Source: Micromonospora sediminimaris (GTDB lineage Bacteria > Actinomycetota > Actinomycetes > Mycobacteriales > Micromonosporaceae). From it: a stretch of DNA of 51,640 nt. The stretch covers positions 1 through 51,640 of the forward strand of contig FOLJ01000025.1 in the NCBI GenBank assembly GCA_900112325.1. The letters run 5' to 3'. A program made the translations under genes and the position numbers. Numbering within the stretch: position 1 is the first letter of the stretch; every line of letters starts with the position of its first letter. Under the pieces are notes generated by a model, which saw nothing but the letters and a program-made list of their open reading frames with translations, ran no database searches and was not told the DNA's origin. Positions 8,755 to 16,675 of this stretch are shown here, one piece after another.

Positions 8755-10134
8755 TCAGGTCACCGCGTGCCGAGGCCGGCCCGGACCCACGTGTCCGGGC
8801 CCGGGATCCTCGGCAGAGGTGTCCCCGGACGATCCGGCAGGGGCGGTGGCCTCGGCACTCGCGACGGAGGCGGCTCGGGCGGCGTCGACGGAGGCGGCCA
8901 CGGTCTGCTGGTCGGGCCAGCGCAGGGCGACGATCGACATCAACAGCACCCCGGCGACGCTCCACACCCCCACCACGAGTGGAATGGGGAAGCGCTCGGC
9001 GAGCAGCCCGGTCACCAGCACGGCCGCACCCTGGATGACCTGCATGCCGGTCGCCATGACACCGAACGCCCGGGCCCGGAAGCCGTCCGGGAGGGCCTGG
9101 ACGAAGAGCCCGTTGGCCGTCGGAATCAGCCCGGCGACGGCGAATCCGCAGATGGCGGCGAGCAGCGCCACCACCACCGGCGGCGGATCCAACAATGCGG
9201 GCACCAGCGCCAGCGGGGCGCCCACGGCCAACGGCCGTAACAGGCGCAGTCGGCGGGCGGGTGCGACGGTACGGCCGATGATCAGCCCGCCGAGGATGAA
9301 GCCGGCCGGGGTGGCTGCCATGATCACGGCCTGGGCCAGCCCGGGGTCCATGCTCTGGCCGGCGTGCTCGTTGGCCCAGGCGGCGGCCAGCCCCTCCGGC
9401 ACGATGGAGAAGAGCATGGCGCTGAAGACCAGGACGGCGATAGCACGCAGCACCGGCGTCCTGAAGACGATCTGAAAGCCCGCGGCGGTCTCCCGCAGCA
9501 GGTGACTGCGGTGGGCGTTGGTCATCGCCGGTGGTCGGTCGTGCACCCCGAGCCGGACGATCACGGCGGACAGCGCGAAGGCGACCGCGTTCATCAACAG
9601 CGCGGCGGTGGGGTTGACAGTCGCGATGGCGGCGCCGAGCAGGTAACCGACCACCTGGGCGGCCTGCCCCACGCTGGCGTTGACGGACAGCCCGACGACG
9701 AGTCGGTCCCCGGGCAGGATCAGTGGCAGCAAGGCCGACCGGGCGGCCTGACTCGGTGGGTTCGCCAGCGTGGTGGCGAACAGCAGCACCAGGATCAACG
9801 GCACCGGCATCCCGGGGATGGCGACCAGCAGCATCAGCGACATCCGGATGAGGTCGCAGACCATCATCACCTGTCGGTACGAGTGCCGTTCGGCGATCGT
9901 GGCCAGCAACGGGCCGCCGACGAGCCACGGCAGATAGCTGACCGCGAAGGCGGCCGCCGACAGCGCCACGGACTCGGTTTCCCGGTAGACCAGGAGGGTG
10001 ACGGCTGCCCTGGCGACGTAGTCACCGACCCAGGTCAGAGTGCTGGCCGCGAAGACGGCGCGGTACTCACGCTGGGCGAAAACCTCCCGGAAGGTGGCCG
10101 GCCCCTCCGGAGAAGGTCGCTCGTCGGACACCAT
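8755..10134 (-). CDS. MFS transporter
   Basis: About 459 aa with roughly twelve hydrophobic segments, an integral membrane permease of the major facilitator superfamily (drug/macrolide efflux-like subfamily). It starts with a soluble tail followed by FREVFAQREYRAVFAASTLTWVGDYVARAA, a common beginning in this subfamily. The loop between helices 2 and 3 is TIAERHSYRQVMMVCDL, a variant of the MFS motif A. A charged central loop (GVHDRPPAMTNAHRSH) divides the halves. The C-terminal tail is hydrophilic and Ala/Gly-rich. A GGAGG lies just before the start; ATG 10134 or GTG 10131 fit it, and an earlier ATG at 10143 is possible. Substrate unknown. Confidence 0.88.
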   Translation of the reverse strand: MVSDERPSPEGPATFREVFAQREYRAVFAASTLTWVGDYVARAAVTLLVYRETESVALSAAAFAVSYLPWLVGGPLLATIAERHSYRQVMMVCDLIRMSLMLLVAIPGMPVPLILVLLFATTLANPPSQAARSALLPLILPGDRLVVGLSVNASVGQAAQVVGYLLGAAIATVNPTAALLMNAVAFALSAVIVRLGVHDRPPAMTNAHRSHLLRETAAGFQIVFRTPVLRAIAVLVFSAMLFSIVPEGLAAAWANEHAGQSMDPGLAQAVIMAATPAGFILGGLIIGRTVAPARRLRLLRPLAVGAPLALVPALLDPPPVVVALLAAICGFAVAGLIPTANGLFVQALPDGFRARAFGVMATGMQVIQGAAVLVTGLLAERFPIPLVVGVWSVAGVLLMSIVALRWPDQQTVAASVDAARAASVASAEATAPAGSSGDTSAEDPGPGHVGPGRPRHAVT

Positions 10135-10357
10135 CGCCTCCATCGTCCCGGTGTCTGGCCACTCGTGATGGCGGCCCGGGACCATCGTCAGGTCTGCGGA
10201 TCAGCGAGGACGTGACACCGCTCGGTAAGCGCGTGCACCGGATTCTGCCCGATCGTCTGACAACTGGCTAGGGCGAACGGTTGGTTGGTCGCATCTCCGA
10301 CTGAACGAACGGACGATACCCGAGGGGGCCGCTCAGTCGCGACCCCCGCCGGTCGGT

Positions 10358-11410
10358 TCAGGTGGCGCCGCCTTGACCGGTCTCGGAGTCCGGTCGAGTA
10401 GGTATGCCGGGGTAGAGGCGGCCCGCCGCGATCCTCGCCGTGATACCCGAGTTCTCCAGCGCCTCGGCCAGTCGGCGACGCAGCTCCCGGGCGACGGTGA
10501 ACTGACCGTCGGCGGTCGTCTTCACCACCGTGCGCATCACCGTGCCCTCCACCGTGACCTGCTCGACGCCGAGGACCTCCGGCGGCTCGACGATCGAACT
10601 GGCCAGCTCCGGGTCCACCGCGATCGACGCGGCGGCGGTACGCAGCACGGCCGTCGCCTCCTCGGTGCCGGCGAAACCGATGGGCAGGTCAACCACCACC
10701 AGCGCCCACCCCTGGCTCTTGTTGCCTACCCGGATGATCTCGCCGTTGCGGATGTACCAGAGCACGCCCCGGGCGTCCCGGACGGTGGTGACCCGGAGCC
10801 CGACCGCCTCGACCACGCCGGTCGCCTCGCCGAGATCGACGTTGTCGCCCACCCCGTACTGATCCTCGATCAGCATGAACAGCCCCGCGATCAGGTCCTT
10901 GACCAGGCTCTGCGCGCCGAAGCCGAGGGCCACGCCGGCGATGCCCGCGCTGGCCAGCAGCGGTGCCAGGTCGAAGCTGAACTCCTTGAGCACCATCAGC
11001 AGGGCGATGCCGAAGATGAACGCGGTGCTCAGACTCCGTAGCACCGAACCGATGGCCTCGGCACGCTGCCGGCGACGCTCCGGAACGAACTCGCCAGGCT
11101 CGGTGGCGGCGGTCGGGATGCGCTCGCGCAGCGGGCGGAGCATGGTCGGCACACCGGCGTCGCTGGTGCTGCGGACGAGCCGACGGATCGTGCGGTGCAC
11201 CAGCCATCGGGCAGCCAACGCCAGCAGCAGGATCAGGATGATCCGCAGTGGCTTGACGAGGATCCAGAAGCTGCCCTCGGCGAACCACACCGAGTCGGTC
11301 CAGTTCCAGACGATCTTGCACAGCGCCTCGTCCAGGCACTCCGGGCTCGGCGTTTCGGTCGGCTCCGGACTGGCCGGGGCGGGGGTGGGGCTGAGGCTGC
11401 TGACGGTCAC
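10358..11410 (-). CDS. Mechanosensitive ion channel, MscS family
   Basis: 350 aa membrane protein that would open under membrane tension to release solutes after osmotic downshock. A short Pro-rich N-terminus with two Cys (PECLDEALCKIVW) is followed by TM segments (ILVKPLRIILILLLALAA; VLRSLSTAFIFGIALLMVL), then the pore helix typical of MscS, LLASAGIAGVALGFGAQSLV, and the beta-domain signature KDLIAGLFMLIEDQYGVGD. The cytoplasmic domain ends in a helical tail. GTG at 11410 is chosen because it leaves a normal N-terminus; the frame stays open to 11527. It lies upstream of the MFS gene on the same strand with a 223-nt gap. Confidence 0.92.
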   Translation of the reverse strand: MTVSSLSPTPAPASPEPTETPSPECLDEALCKIVWNWTDSVWFAEGSFWILVKPLRIILILLLALAARWLVHRTIRRLVRSTSDAGVPTMLRPLRERIPTAATEPGEFVPERRRQRAEAIGSVLRSLSTAFIFGIALLMVLKEFSFDLAPLLASAGIAGVALGFGAQSLVKDLIAGLFMLIEDQYGVGDNVDLGEATGVVEAVGLRVTTVRDARGVLWYIRNGEIIRVGNKSQGWALVVVDLPIGFAGTEEATAVLRTAAASIAVDPELASSIVEPPEVLGVEQVTVEGTVMRTVVKTTADGQFTVARELRRRLAEALENSGITARIAAGRLYPGIPTRPDSETGQGGAT

Positions 11411-11659
11411 CCTGTGTTCGTACCTCAACCGGTCGGCGGGTCCGCCGTCGACCCACCGGCCGGTGCCGCCCGGCCGGCCGAGCGCGGCCGGGGGAAGGCG
11501 CGGGCTACCCAGGATTAGTACGTGCATTCCCGGTTCCGATCAGGGACTATTGGCGCAGCGGACGTCGGTGATCCGGCCGGCGTCGACGTGGTGTGGGGCT
11601 GTGCCCGGCGCCGGTCGGCGGTGGCGAGTGGTAAGCCGCTTGACCGGGAGGGTGACGCG

Positions 11660-12193
11660 ATGCCTGACATACGACCCACGGTGGGCTCCGGCGCGCTGGT
11701 CCTCAACGCCACCTACGAGCCGCTGTGTGTCGTGTCGGTACGTCGTGCCGCGATTCTCGTACTCTCCGCCAAAGCGGTATGTGTCGCCGACGGTGAGGGC
11801 ATCCTGCACAGCGCGCGCAGCGCGCTGCCGGTGCCCTCGGTCGTCCGGCTCACCCGTTTCGTCCGGGTGCCGTACCGCACCCACGTGGGTCTGTCCCGCC
11901 GGGCGATCTTCGCCCGGGACGGCTGGCGGTGTGCCTACTGCCGGGGCCCGGCGGAGACCATCGACCACGTTTTCCCCCGCAGCCGGGGCGGCCGGCACGC
12001 CTGGGAGAACGTGGTCGCCGCCTGCGCCAGGTGCAACCACACCAAGGGCGACAAGACCCCGGCCGAGCTGGGTTGGCGGCTGCACGCGTTGCCCACCGCC
12101 CCGAAGGGGATCGCCTGGCGGGTGCTCGGCCACCGTGCCCCCGACCCGCGCTGGGCCGACTGGCTGGACCTCCGCGAACCCGAAGCCGCCTGA
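11660..12193 (+). CDS. HNH endonuclease
   Basis: 177 aa. The C-terminal half is an HNH/McrA-type beta-beta-alpha metal finger: zinc Cys pairs CAYC (C91, C94) and CARCN (C122, C125) flank D102-H103 and N117 (DHVFPRSRGG...WENVV), all the residues expected of an active nuclease. The N-terminal ~85 aa (VLNATYEPLCVVSVRRAA) is the conserved domain found with this HNH in many actinobacteria. The ATG at 11660 follows GGGAGGG at 7-nt spacing. It stands alone with its own promoter, divergent from mscS, which suggests a housekeeping or DNA-repair role rather than a restriction partner; no methylase is nearby. Confidence 0.92.
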   Translation: MPDIRPTVGSGALVLNATYEPLCVVSVRRAAILVLSAKAVCVADGEGILHSARSALPVPSVVRLTRFVRVPYRTHVGLSRRAIFARDGWRCAYCRGPAETIDHVFPRSRGGRHAWENVVAACARCNHTKGDKTPAELGWRLHALPTAPKGIAWRVLGHRAPDPRWADWLDLREPEAA

Positions 12194-12293
12194 CCTGTCA
12201 ACGGCTCGCTTGTCCGCCCAGCTCAACCCCGCAAGATGCCCACCCGCGCTCGCGGACGACCCCGCGCCTCCCGCGCGGCGAGTACGCCGAACA

Positions 12294-12367
12294 GGTTTTC
12301 GGGGGAGCCCGACCCGCGCAGGGATCAAGCCTGACCGCCCGGAGCGGGTCGGGCTCCCCCGAAAACC
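12294..12367. repeat. Hairpin repeat with conserved 26-nt core, copy 2
   Basis: A 22-bp perfect inverted repeat (12294-12315 with 12346-12367), extendable by two pairs, encloses the 26-nt core at 12318-12343, identical to copy 1. The stem here (TTTTCGGGGGAGCCCGACCC) is unrelated to the stem of copy 1 but related near the loop to copy 3 (GAGCCCGACC / CAGCCCGACC). It lies between convergent gene ends (HNH at 12193, sortase at 12382), so it can serve as a bidirectional terminator; with T-runs on both sides it is a good one. Confidence 0.88.
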
Positions 12368-12381
12368 CCCAACAGCAACAC

Positions 12382-13221
12382 CTAACGAGCCTCGACCAGA
12401 GAAGCGAAGACCACCACGTTGTCCGCGTACCCGGTCTCCCCGCCGACCCAGCGCCCGCCGCAGGTGATCAGCCGCAGTTGGGGACGGCTGAAGTCACCGA
12501 AGACGTCGTCCGTCGGCAGTTGTTCCTTGTCGAACCGGTCGACCCGGTCGACCTCGAAGACCGCCACCGAGCCGTCCGAACGGGCAACCTCGACCCGGTC
12601 ACCGGCCCGCAGCTGGGGCAGTTGATGGAAGACGGCCGGGCCCGTGGTGGTGTCGACGTGCCCCACGATGACGGCCGGTCCGTACTGACCGGGAGTGGGC
12701 CCCTGGTCGTACCAGCCGGCCTCCTGGGCCCGCTCGGCCGGCGGTGCGGCAATGCTGCCGTCGGGGGCGATGCCCACGTTGTGCACCGGTGCCGCCAGGT
12801 CGATCTTGTTGATCTCGATGCCGACCGGCTCACTCGCCGCCAGCAGCGGAAACTTCTTGGGTGGTTGCGCCAGCCCGGCGATGAAGCGGTCCGGTAGCAG
12901 GCTCAGCCCGGTCAGCCGTTCGACGCCGAGCATCGCGATGATCAGCAGCATCAGCGAACCGATCACCAGTACCGGTAGCCCCGGCCCGGAGCGACGACCG
13001 TGGTGTCCGGTCGCCACCGCCCAGGCCCGTGGCCGCCGGGGCGGTAGCGGCGCCGCCGCCGGATCGGGCGTGGCGACGCTTGCCGAACCCATCTGCGCCG
13101 CGACCCGGACCAGCCGGCCAGCCGCCGCGACCACCCTCCGCCGGACCCGCTGGCTCCGACGGGTGGTGGTTCGCCGTGGACCGGGGCCCGGTTCCGGCGC
13201 GGGTACGCGGAAGCCGGCCAT
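12382..13221 (-). CDS. Class F sortase
   Basis: 279 aa. A basic N-terminal tail (~80 aa, Arg/Pro-rich) precedes one TM helix (GLPVLVIGSLMLLIIAMLGV), then a sortase beta-barrel. Catalytic His is in VIVGHVDTTTGPAVFHQL and catalytic Cys in LRLITCGGRW; the usual Arg would lie in the last strand (GGETGYADNVVVFASLVEAR), where I see the TGYADNVVVFA signature. Class F enzymes occur in actinobacteria and join surface proteins to the cell envelope. The gene follows a secreted, C-terminally anchored protein by 12 nt, a likely partner. The ATG at 13221 has no clear Shine-Dalgarno, so it may be translated by coupling with the upstream gene. Confidence 0.9.
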   Translation of the reverse strand: MAGFRVPAPEPGPGPRRTTTRRSQRVRRRVVAAAGRLVRVAAQMGSASVATPDPAAAPLPPRRPRAWAVATGHHGRRSGPGLPVLVIGSLMLLIIAMLGVERLTGLSLLPDRFIAGLAQPPKKFPLLAASEPVGIEINKIDLAAPVHNVGIAPDGSIAAPPAERAQEAGWYDQGPTPGQYGPAVIVGHVDTTTGPAVFHQLPQLRAGDRVEVARSDGSVAVFEVDRVDRFDKEQLPTDDVFGDFSRPQLRLITCGGRWVGGETGYADNVVVFASLVEAR

Positions 13222-13233
13222 GGCGACGGTGGG

Positions 13234-13779
13234 TCAGGAACCGGCTCGACGCCGGCTGCTCAGCAGTCCGAAGACCACCGCCGCGGCCACTGTGGCGACG
13301 CCGCCCAGCAGCAGCATCGAGCCGGTGCCCCGGTCGGCCGTACCGCCGCCACCGGTCGCCGGCCCCTTGGTGGGCTGTTCCATGTTCAGCACGGTCAGCG
13401 TGGTGCTGGCGGTCCGGTCGTTGTCACAGCGCAGGTGCACCGGATAGTCGCCGGCCGCCTTGTTGCCGGGCACGGTGACCGAACCGGTGAGGAAGCCGTT
13501 GTCCGGCCGGAGGAAGACCCGGTTGAAGGCGTCCGAGGTCACCTCGGCCTGGCGGTCGTTGGCGTTGTCGCAGCTGGCCCGGATGTGCACCCGGGAACCG
13601 GCCTGGACGCTGTTCGGCGTCACCTCGACGAAGGTGTTCTCATTCGCGCTGGCAGGTGCGGCACCGGGCAGGACCAGCCCGGCCAGAGCGAACGCCGCGA
13701 TCAGGACGAACGCCCCGAACAGTCGGGCGATGGTCGACGGGGCGTGGTGGACGCCTCCGTACGGTTGCAGAGCTCGCAT
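13234..13779 (-). CDS. Secreted, C-terminally membrane-anchored protein next to sortase
   Basis: 181 aa. It has an N-terminal signal (ARLFGAFVLIAAFALAGLVLPGAAPASA, likely cleaved at ASA-NEN), an extracytoplasmic beta-rich domain of about 100 aa with a likely disulfide (ASCDNANDR...LRCDNDR), a Gly/Thr linker (GPATGGGGTADRGTG) and a C-terminal helix MLLLGGVATVAAAVVFGLL with a basic tail SSRRRAGS. I see no LPXTG-like motif before the helix, so sortase processing is unproven. The ATG at 13779 has a very strong GGGAGGGAGGGG upstream. The protein and the class F sortase form a two-gene unit. Confidence 0.85.
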   Translation of the reverse strand: MRALQPYGGVHHAPSTIARLFGAFVLIAAFALAGLVLPGAAPASANENTFVEVTPNSVQAGSRVHIRASCDNANDRQAEVTSDAFNRVFLRPDNGFLTGSVTVPGNKAAGDYPVHLRCDNDRTASTTLTVLNMEQPTKGPATGGGGTADRGTGSMLLLGGVATVAAAVVFGLLSSRRRAGS

Positions 13780-13853
13780 GATCCCCTCCCTCCCGGCACC
13801 GGCGTACCGGGCCTGTTGGGGCGACCCGGGTGGCTTTCCCCCTGCTCCGGCAG

Positions 13854-14333
13854 CTAACCCGCCTCCCGGCGACGGGGACGGCTGTCCGGAGGGGAACCTT
13901 CCCTCGGGGTGACGGGCTGCCAGGCGAGCGGGGTGGAGAGGACCATCGTGCTCGACGGCTGACCGTAGGGGGCCAGGCGGTCGATGACCGCCTCGAAATC
14001 GCCTATCGAACCGGCCGCGACCTTCAGCACGCTGCACGCGTCGCCGGTGATCCGGTGTATCTCCAGAATTTCCGGCCATCGCGCGACGTCGGGGTCGTGC
14101 AGGATGCAGCGGGCGCCGTAACAGGACATCCGGATCAGCGCGACCACGTTGCGGCCGGCCCGGGCCAGGTCGACGTGGGCGTGGTACCCACTGATCACGC
14201 CGGTTTCCTCCAGCCGGCGCACCCGCTCGGCGACCGCGGGTGGGGACAGGTGCACCCGCCGGGACAACTCGCTGAAGGACAACCGTGCGTCGGCCTGCAA
14301 CTCGCGGAGCAGGGCCCAGTCCATCTCGTCCAT
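13854..14333 (-). CDS. Lrp/AsnC-family regulator, probable regulator of the kynurenine operon
   Basis: 159 aa. An N-terminal helix-turn-helix (MDEMDWALLRELQADARLSFSELSRRVHLSPPAVAERVRRLEETGVISGY) is followed by the RAM/AsnC ligand-binding domain (NVVALIRMSC...ITGDACSVLKVAAGS), the standard Lrp/AsnC order and length. It is divergent from kynA with 148 nt between starts. In Pseudomonas and Burkholderia an Lrp/AsnC protein (KynR) activates the kyn genes in response to kynurenine; by position and family I infer the same role here. The ATG at 14333 is preceded by AAGG. The candidate operator is the palindrome at 14376-14401. Confidence 0.88.
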   Translation of the reverse strand: MDEMDWALLRELQADARLSFSELSRRVHLSPPAVAERVRRLEETGVISGYHAHVDLARAGRNVVALIRMSCYGARCILHDPDVARWPEILEIHRITGDACSVLKVAAGSIGDFEAVIDRLAPYGQPSSTMVLSTPLAWQPVTPREGSPPDSRPRRREAG

Positions 14334-14375
14334 GCCCGTGACCTTACGTCCGACAGGTCGAACCCGACGAGCGGC

Positions 14376-14401
14376 TTCCGTTTCATAGGTCGACCACGGA
14401 A
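14376..14401. promoter_or_regulatory. Candidate operator between the AsnC regulator and kynA
   Basis: TTCCGT (14376-14381) and ACGGAA (14396-14401) form perfect 6-bp arms around a 14-nt centre that contains AGGTCGACC, itself partly symmetric. The dyad lies in the 148-nt divergent region, about 80 nt before the kynA start. Lrp/AsnC proteins bind imperfect dyads of about this span, so it is a plausible site. Basis is symmetry and location only. Confidence 0.4.
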
Positions 14402-14481
14402 AGCGCCGTTGAACAGGCATTCCGTCCGGCCAACCTCGCAGGAGATCATGACTGGACGGGCGAGCCGGAAGGAGCGGACGC

Positions 14482-15375
14482 ATGGAGCAGACGGATCTGC
14501 GCCCCCGAACGGAGGTGCGTCCGGTCACCGCACGGCAGCGGGTGGCGCGCGCCGCCCGCAACGGCGGCGAGCCCACCCTGGAATTCGCCGAGCGGGTGCC
14601 GTACGACGCGTACGTGCAGGCCAGTACGCTGCATCGCCTGCAACAGCCGCTCAGCGCCGACCCGGGCGAGATGTCGTTCCTGATGGTCAGCCAGATCATG
14701 GAGTTGTACTTCGGCCTGACCTGTCACGAACTGCGGGAGACGTCCCGGCTGCTGCGCGCCGACCGGGTGTGGGAGGCGTTGGCCCCGCTGCGCCGCGCCG
14801 CGCTGCACCTGGAAGGGCTCAACGCGGCCTGGCGGGGACTGCGCTGGATGACCCCGGCCGACTTCAACCGCTTCCGCAACCTGCTCGGCGAGGGGTCGGG
14901 CTTCCAGTCGGCGATGTACCGCCACCTGGAGTTCCTGCTCGGGCTTCGCGACCCGGCACTGATCCGCCCGTTCCGGCGGCAGACCGAGGTGTACGCCGAG
15001 CTCACCGACGCTCTGGCCACCCCGAGCGTCTGGGACGAGGTGGTCGCCCTGCTCGCCCGGCACGGTCACGACCTGCCTGCTGACCTGCTGGAGCGGGACG
15101 TGGCCACCGAGCACGAGGCGCACCCCGCCGTCGAGGCGGCCTGGGTACGGATCTACGCCGACTCCGGCCCGGACAACCACCTGCGGCTGCTCGGCGAGGC
15201 GCTGACCGAGGTGGCCGAGCAGTTCGGTGACTGGCGGCACCACCACATCAAGGCGGTTCAGCGAACCATGGGCGCCAAGGTGGGCAGCGGCGGCTCCGCC
15301 GGGCTGGCGTGGCTGCAACGCAGCATGGCCCGGGTGGTCTTCCCGGAGCTGTGGTCGGCCCGGACGGCGATGTGA
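14482..15375 (+). CDS. kynA: Tryptophan 2,3-dioxygenase
   Basis: 297 aa haem dioxygenase that opens the indole ring of L-tryptophan to N-formylkynurenine, the first step of the kynurenine pathway. Family marks are FLMVSQIMELYFGLTCHEL, the helix WEALAPLRRAALHLEGLNAAW, the substrate-loop motif GEGSGFQSAMYRHLEF, and the haem-ligand region DWRHHHIKAVQRTMGAKVGS-like segment near residue 252. The ATG at 14482 follows GGAG by about 9 nt. It is the first gene of an eleven-gene run and is divergent from an Lrp/AsnC regulator, so transcription probably starts just before it. Confidence 0.95.
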   Translation: MEQTDLRPRTEVRPVTARQRVARAARNGGEPTLEFAERVPYDAYVQASTLHRLQQPLSADPGEMSFLMVSQIMELYFGLTCHELRETSRLLRADRVWEALAPLRRAALHLEGLNAAWRGLRWMTPADFNRFRNLLGEGSGFQSAMYRHLEFLLGLRDPALIRPFRRQTEVYAELTDALATPSVWDEVVALLARHGHDLPADLLERDVATEHEAHPAVEAAWVRIYADSGPDNHLRLLGEALTEVAEQFGDWRHHHIKAVQRTMGAKVGSGGSAGLAWLQRSMARVVFPELWSARTAM

Positions 15376-15382
15376 GGCGGTT

Positions 15383-16675
15383 GTGACGACGATGAGCAAC
15401 GACACCGAGGCCGAGGCGCTCCGCCTCGACGCGGCCGAACCGGGGCATCGGCACCTGTTCCACGTGCCGCCGGCCGACGGTGGTCGCTATCCGGAGGCCG
15501 CCTACCTGGCGGGCAACTCGCTCGGCCTGCAACCGAGGGCCACCCGGGACGAACTCCTGGCCGATCTGGACGCCTGGAGCCGGCTCGGCGTGGAGGGGCA
15601 TCTGGCGGCGGAACGGCCCTGGCTGCCGTACCACGAGCTGTTGACGGCGCCGGCCGCCCGACTGGTCGGCGCCCTGCCCACGGAGACCGTGGTGATGAAC
15701 TCGCTGACGGTCAACCTGCACCTGCTGATGGTCAGTTTCTACCGACCGGCGGGCGAGCGGACCCGAATCGTCATCGAGGACGCCGCCTTCCCGTCGGACA
15801 GTTACGCGGTGCGCAGCCAGGCACGGTTCCACGGCCTCGACCCCGACAGCACGGTCGTCCGGCTCGCGCCGCGTCCCGGTGAGGACACCCTGCGCACCGA
15901 GGACATCACCGGCTACCTGGCGGCCGAGGGCCACACCGTGGCGCTGGTGCTGCTCGGCGGCGTCAACTACCTCACCGGCGAGCTGCTGGACATCCCGGCG
16001 ATCACCGCGGCCGGCCGGGCCGCCGGCGCGGTCGTCGGGTGGGACCTGGCGCACGCGGCGGGCAACGTGCCGTTGTCGCTGCACGACTGGGACGTCGACT
16101 TCGCCGCCTGGTGCTCGTACAAGTACCTCAACTCGGGGCCCGGCGCGCTGGCCGGGGTCTTCGTGCACGAACGGCACCACGGCGACGACAGCCTGCCCCG
16201 CTTCGAGGGGTGGTGGAGCACGGCGGCGCAGACCCGGTTCGAGATGGCTCCGGTAAGCCGGCCACCGGCCACCGTCGAGGCGTGGCAGATCTCCAACCCA
16301 CCGATCTTCGCGATGGGGCCGGTCCGCACCTCGCTGGAACTGTTCGACTCGGTTGGCATGCCGGCGCTGCGGGCGCGCAGCCTCCGGCTCACCGGCTACC
16401 TGGAGCGGCTGCTGGACGAGGTCACCGCCGGCCGGCCGCTCACCGTGATCACTCCGCGTGAGCCGCGCCGACGCGGTTGCCAGCTGTCGGTACGCATCGG
16501 CGCGGGCAGCGCCAACGAGCTGACCAAGCGACTGCGCCACGAGCACGGGGTGATCGCCGACGCCCGGGAACCGGATGTGGTCAGGTTCGCCCCGGTGCCG
16601 CTCTACTCGACGTTCCATGACTGCTGGCGAGTCGCGGACGCGCTGGCCGCGACGGTTTCGGAGGCGGCCCGGTGA
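15383..16675 (+). CDS. kynU: Kynureninase
   Basis: 430 aa, PLP-dependent fold-type I enzyme that cleaves (3-hydroxy)kynurenine to (3-hydroxy)anthranilate and alanine. Seen are YLAGNSLGLQPRATRDELL near the N-terminus, the cofactor region (VGWDLAHAAGNVPLSLHDW) and the PLP lysine K247 in CSYKYLNSGPGALAGVFVH. Length matches bacterial KynU. GTG at 15383 begins 8 nt after the kynA stop with GAGG 5 nt before it; an ATG at 15392 is an alternative. The stop overlaps the kmo start (GTGA). With kmo downstream, the physiological substrate is likely 3-hydroxykynurenine. Confidence 0.95.
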   Translation: MTTMSNDTEAEALRLDAAEPGHRHLFHVPPADGGRYPEAAYLAGNSLGLQPRATRDELLADLDAWSRLGVEGHLAAERPWLPYHELLTAPAARLVGALPTETVVMNSLTVNLHLLMVSFYRPAGERTRIVIEDAAFPSDSYAVRSQARFHGLDPDSTVVRLAPRPGEDTLRTEDITGYLAAEGHTVALVLLGGVNYLTGELLDIPAITAAGRAAGAVVGWDLAHAAGNVPLSLHDWDVDFAAWCSYKYLNSGPGALAGVFVHERHHGDDSLPRFEGWWSTAAQTRFEMAPVSRPPATVEAWQISNPPIFAMGPVRTSLELFDSVGMPALRARSLRLTGYLERLLDEVTAGRPLTVITPREPRRRGCQLSVRIGAGSANELTKRLRHEHGVIADAREPDVVRFAPVPLYSTFHDCWRVADALAATVSEAAR

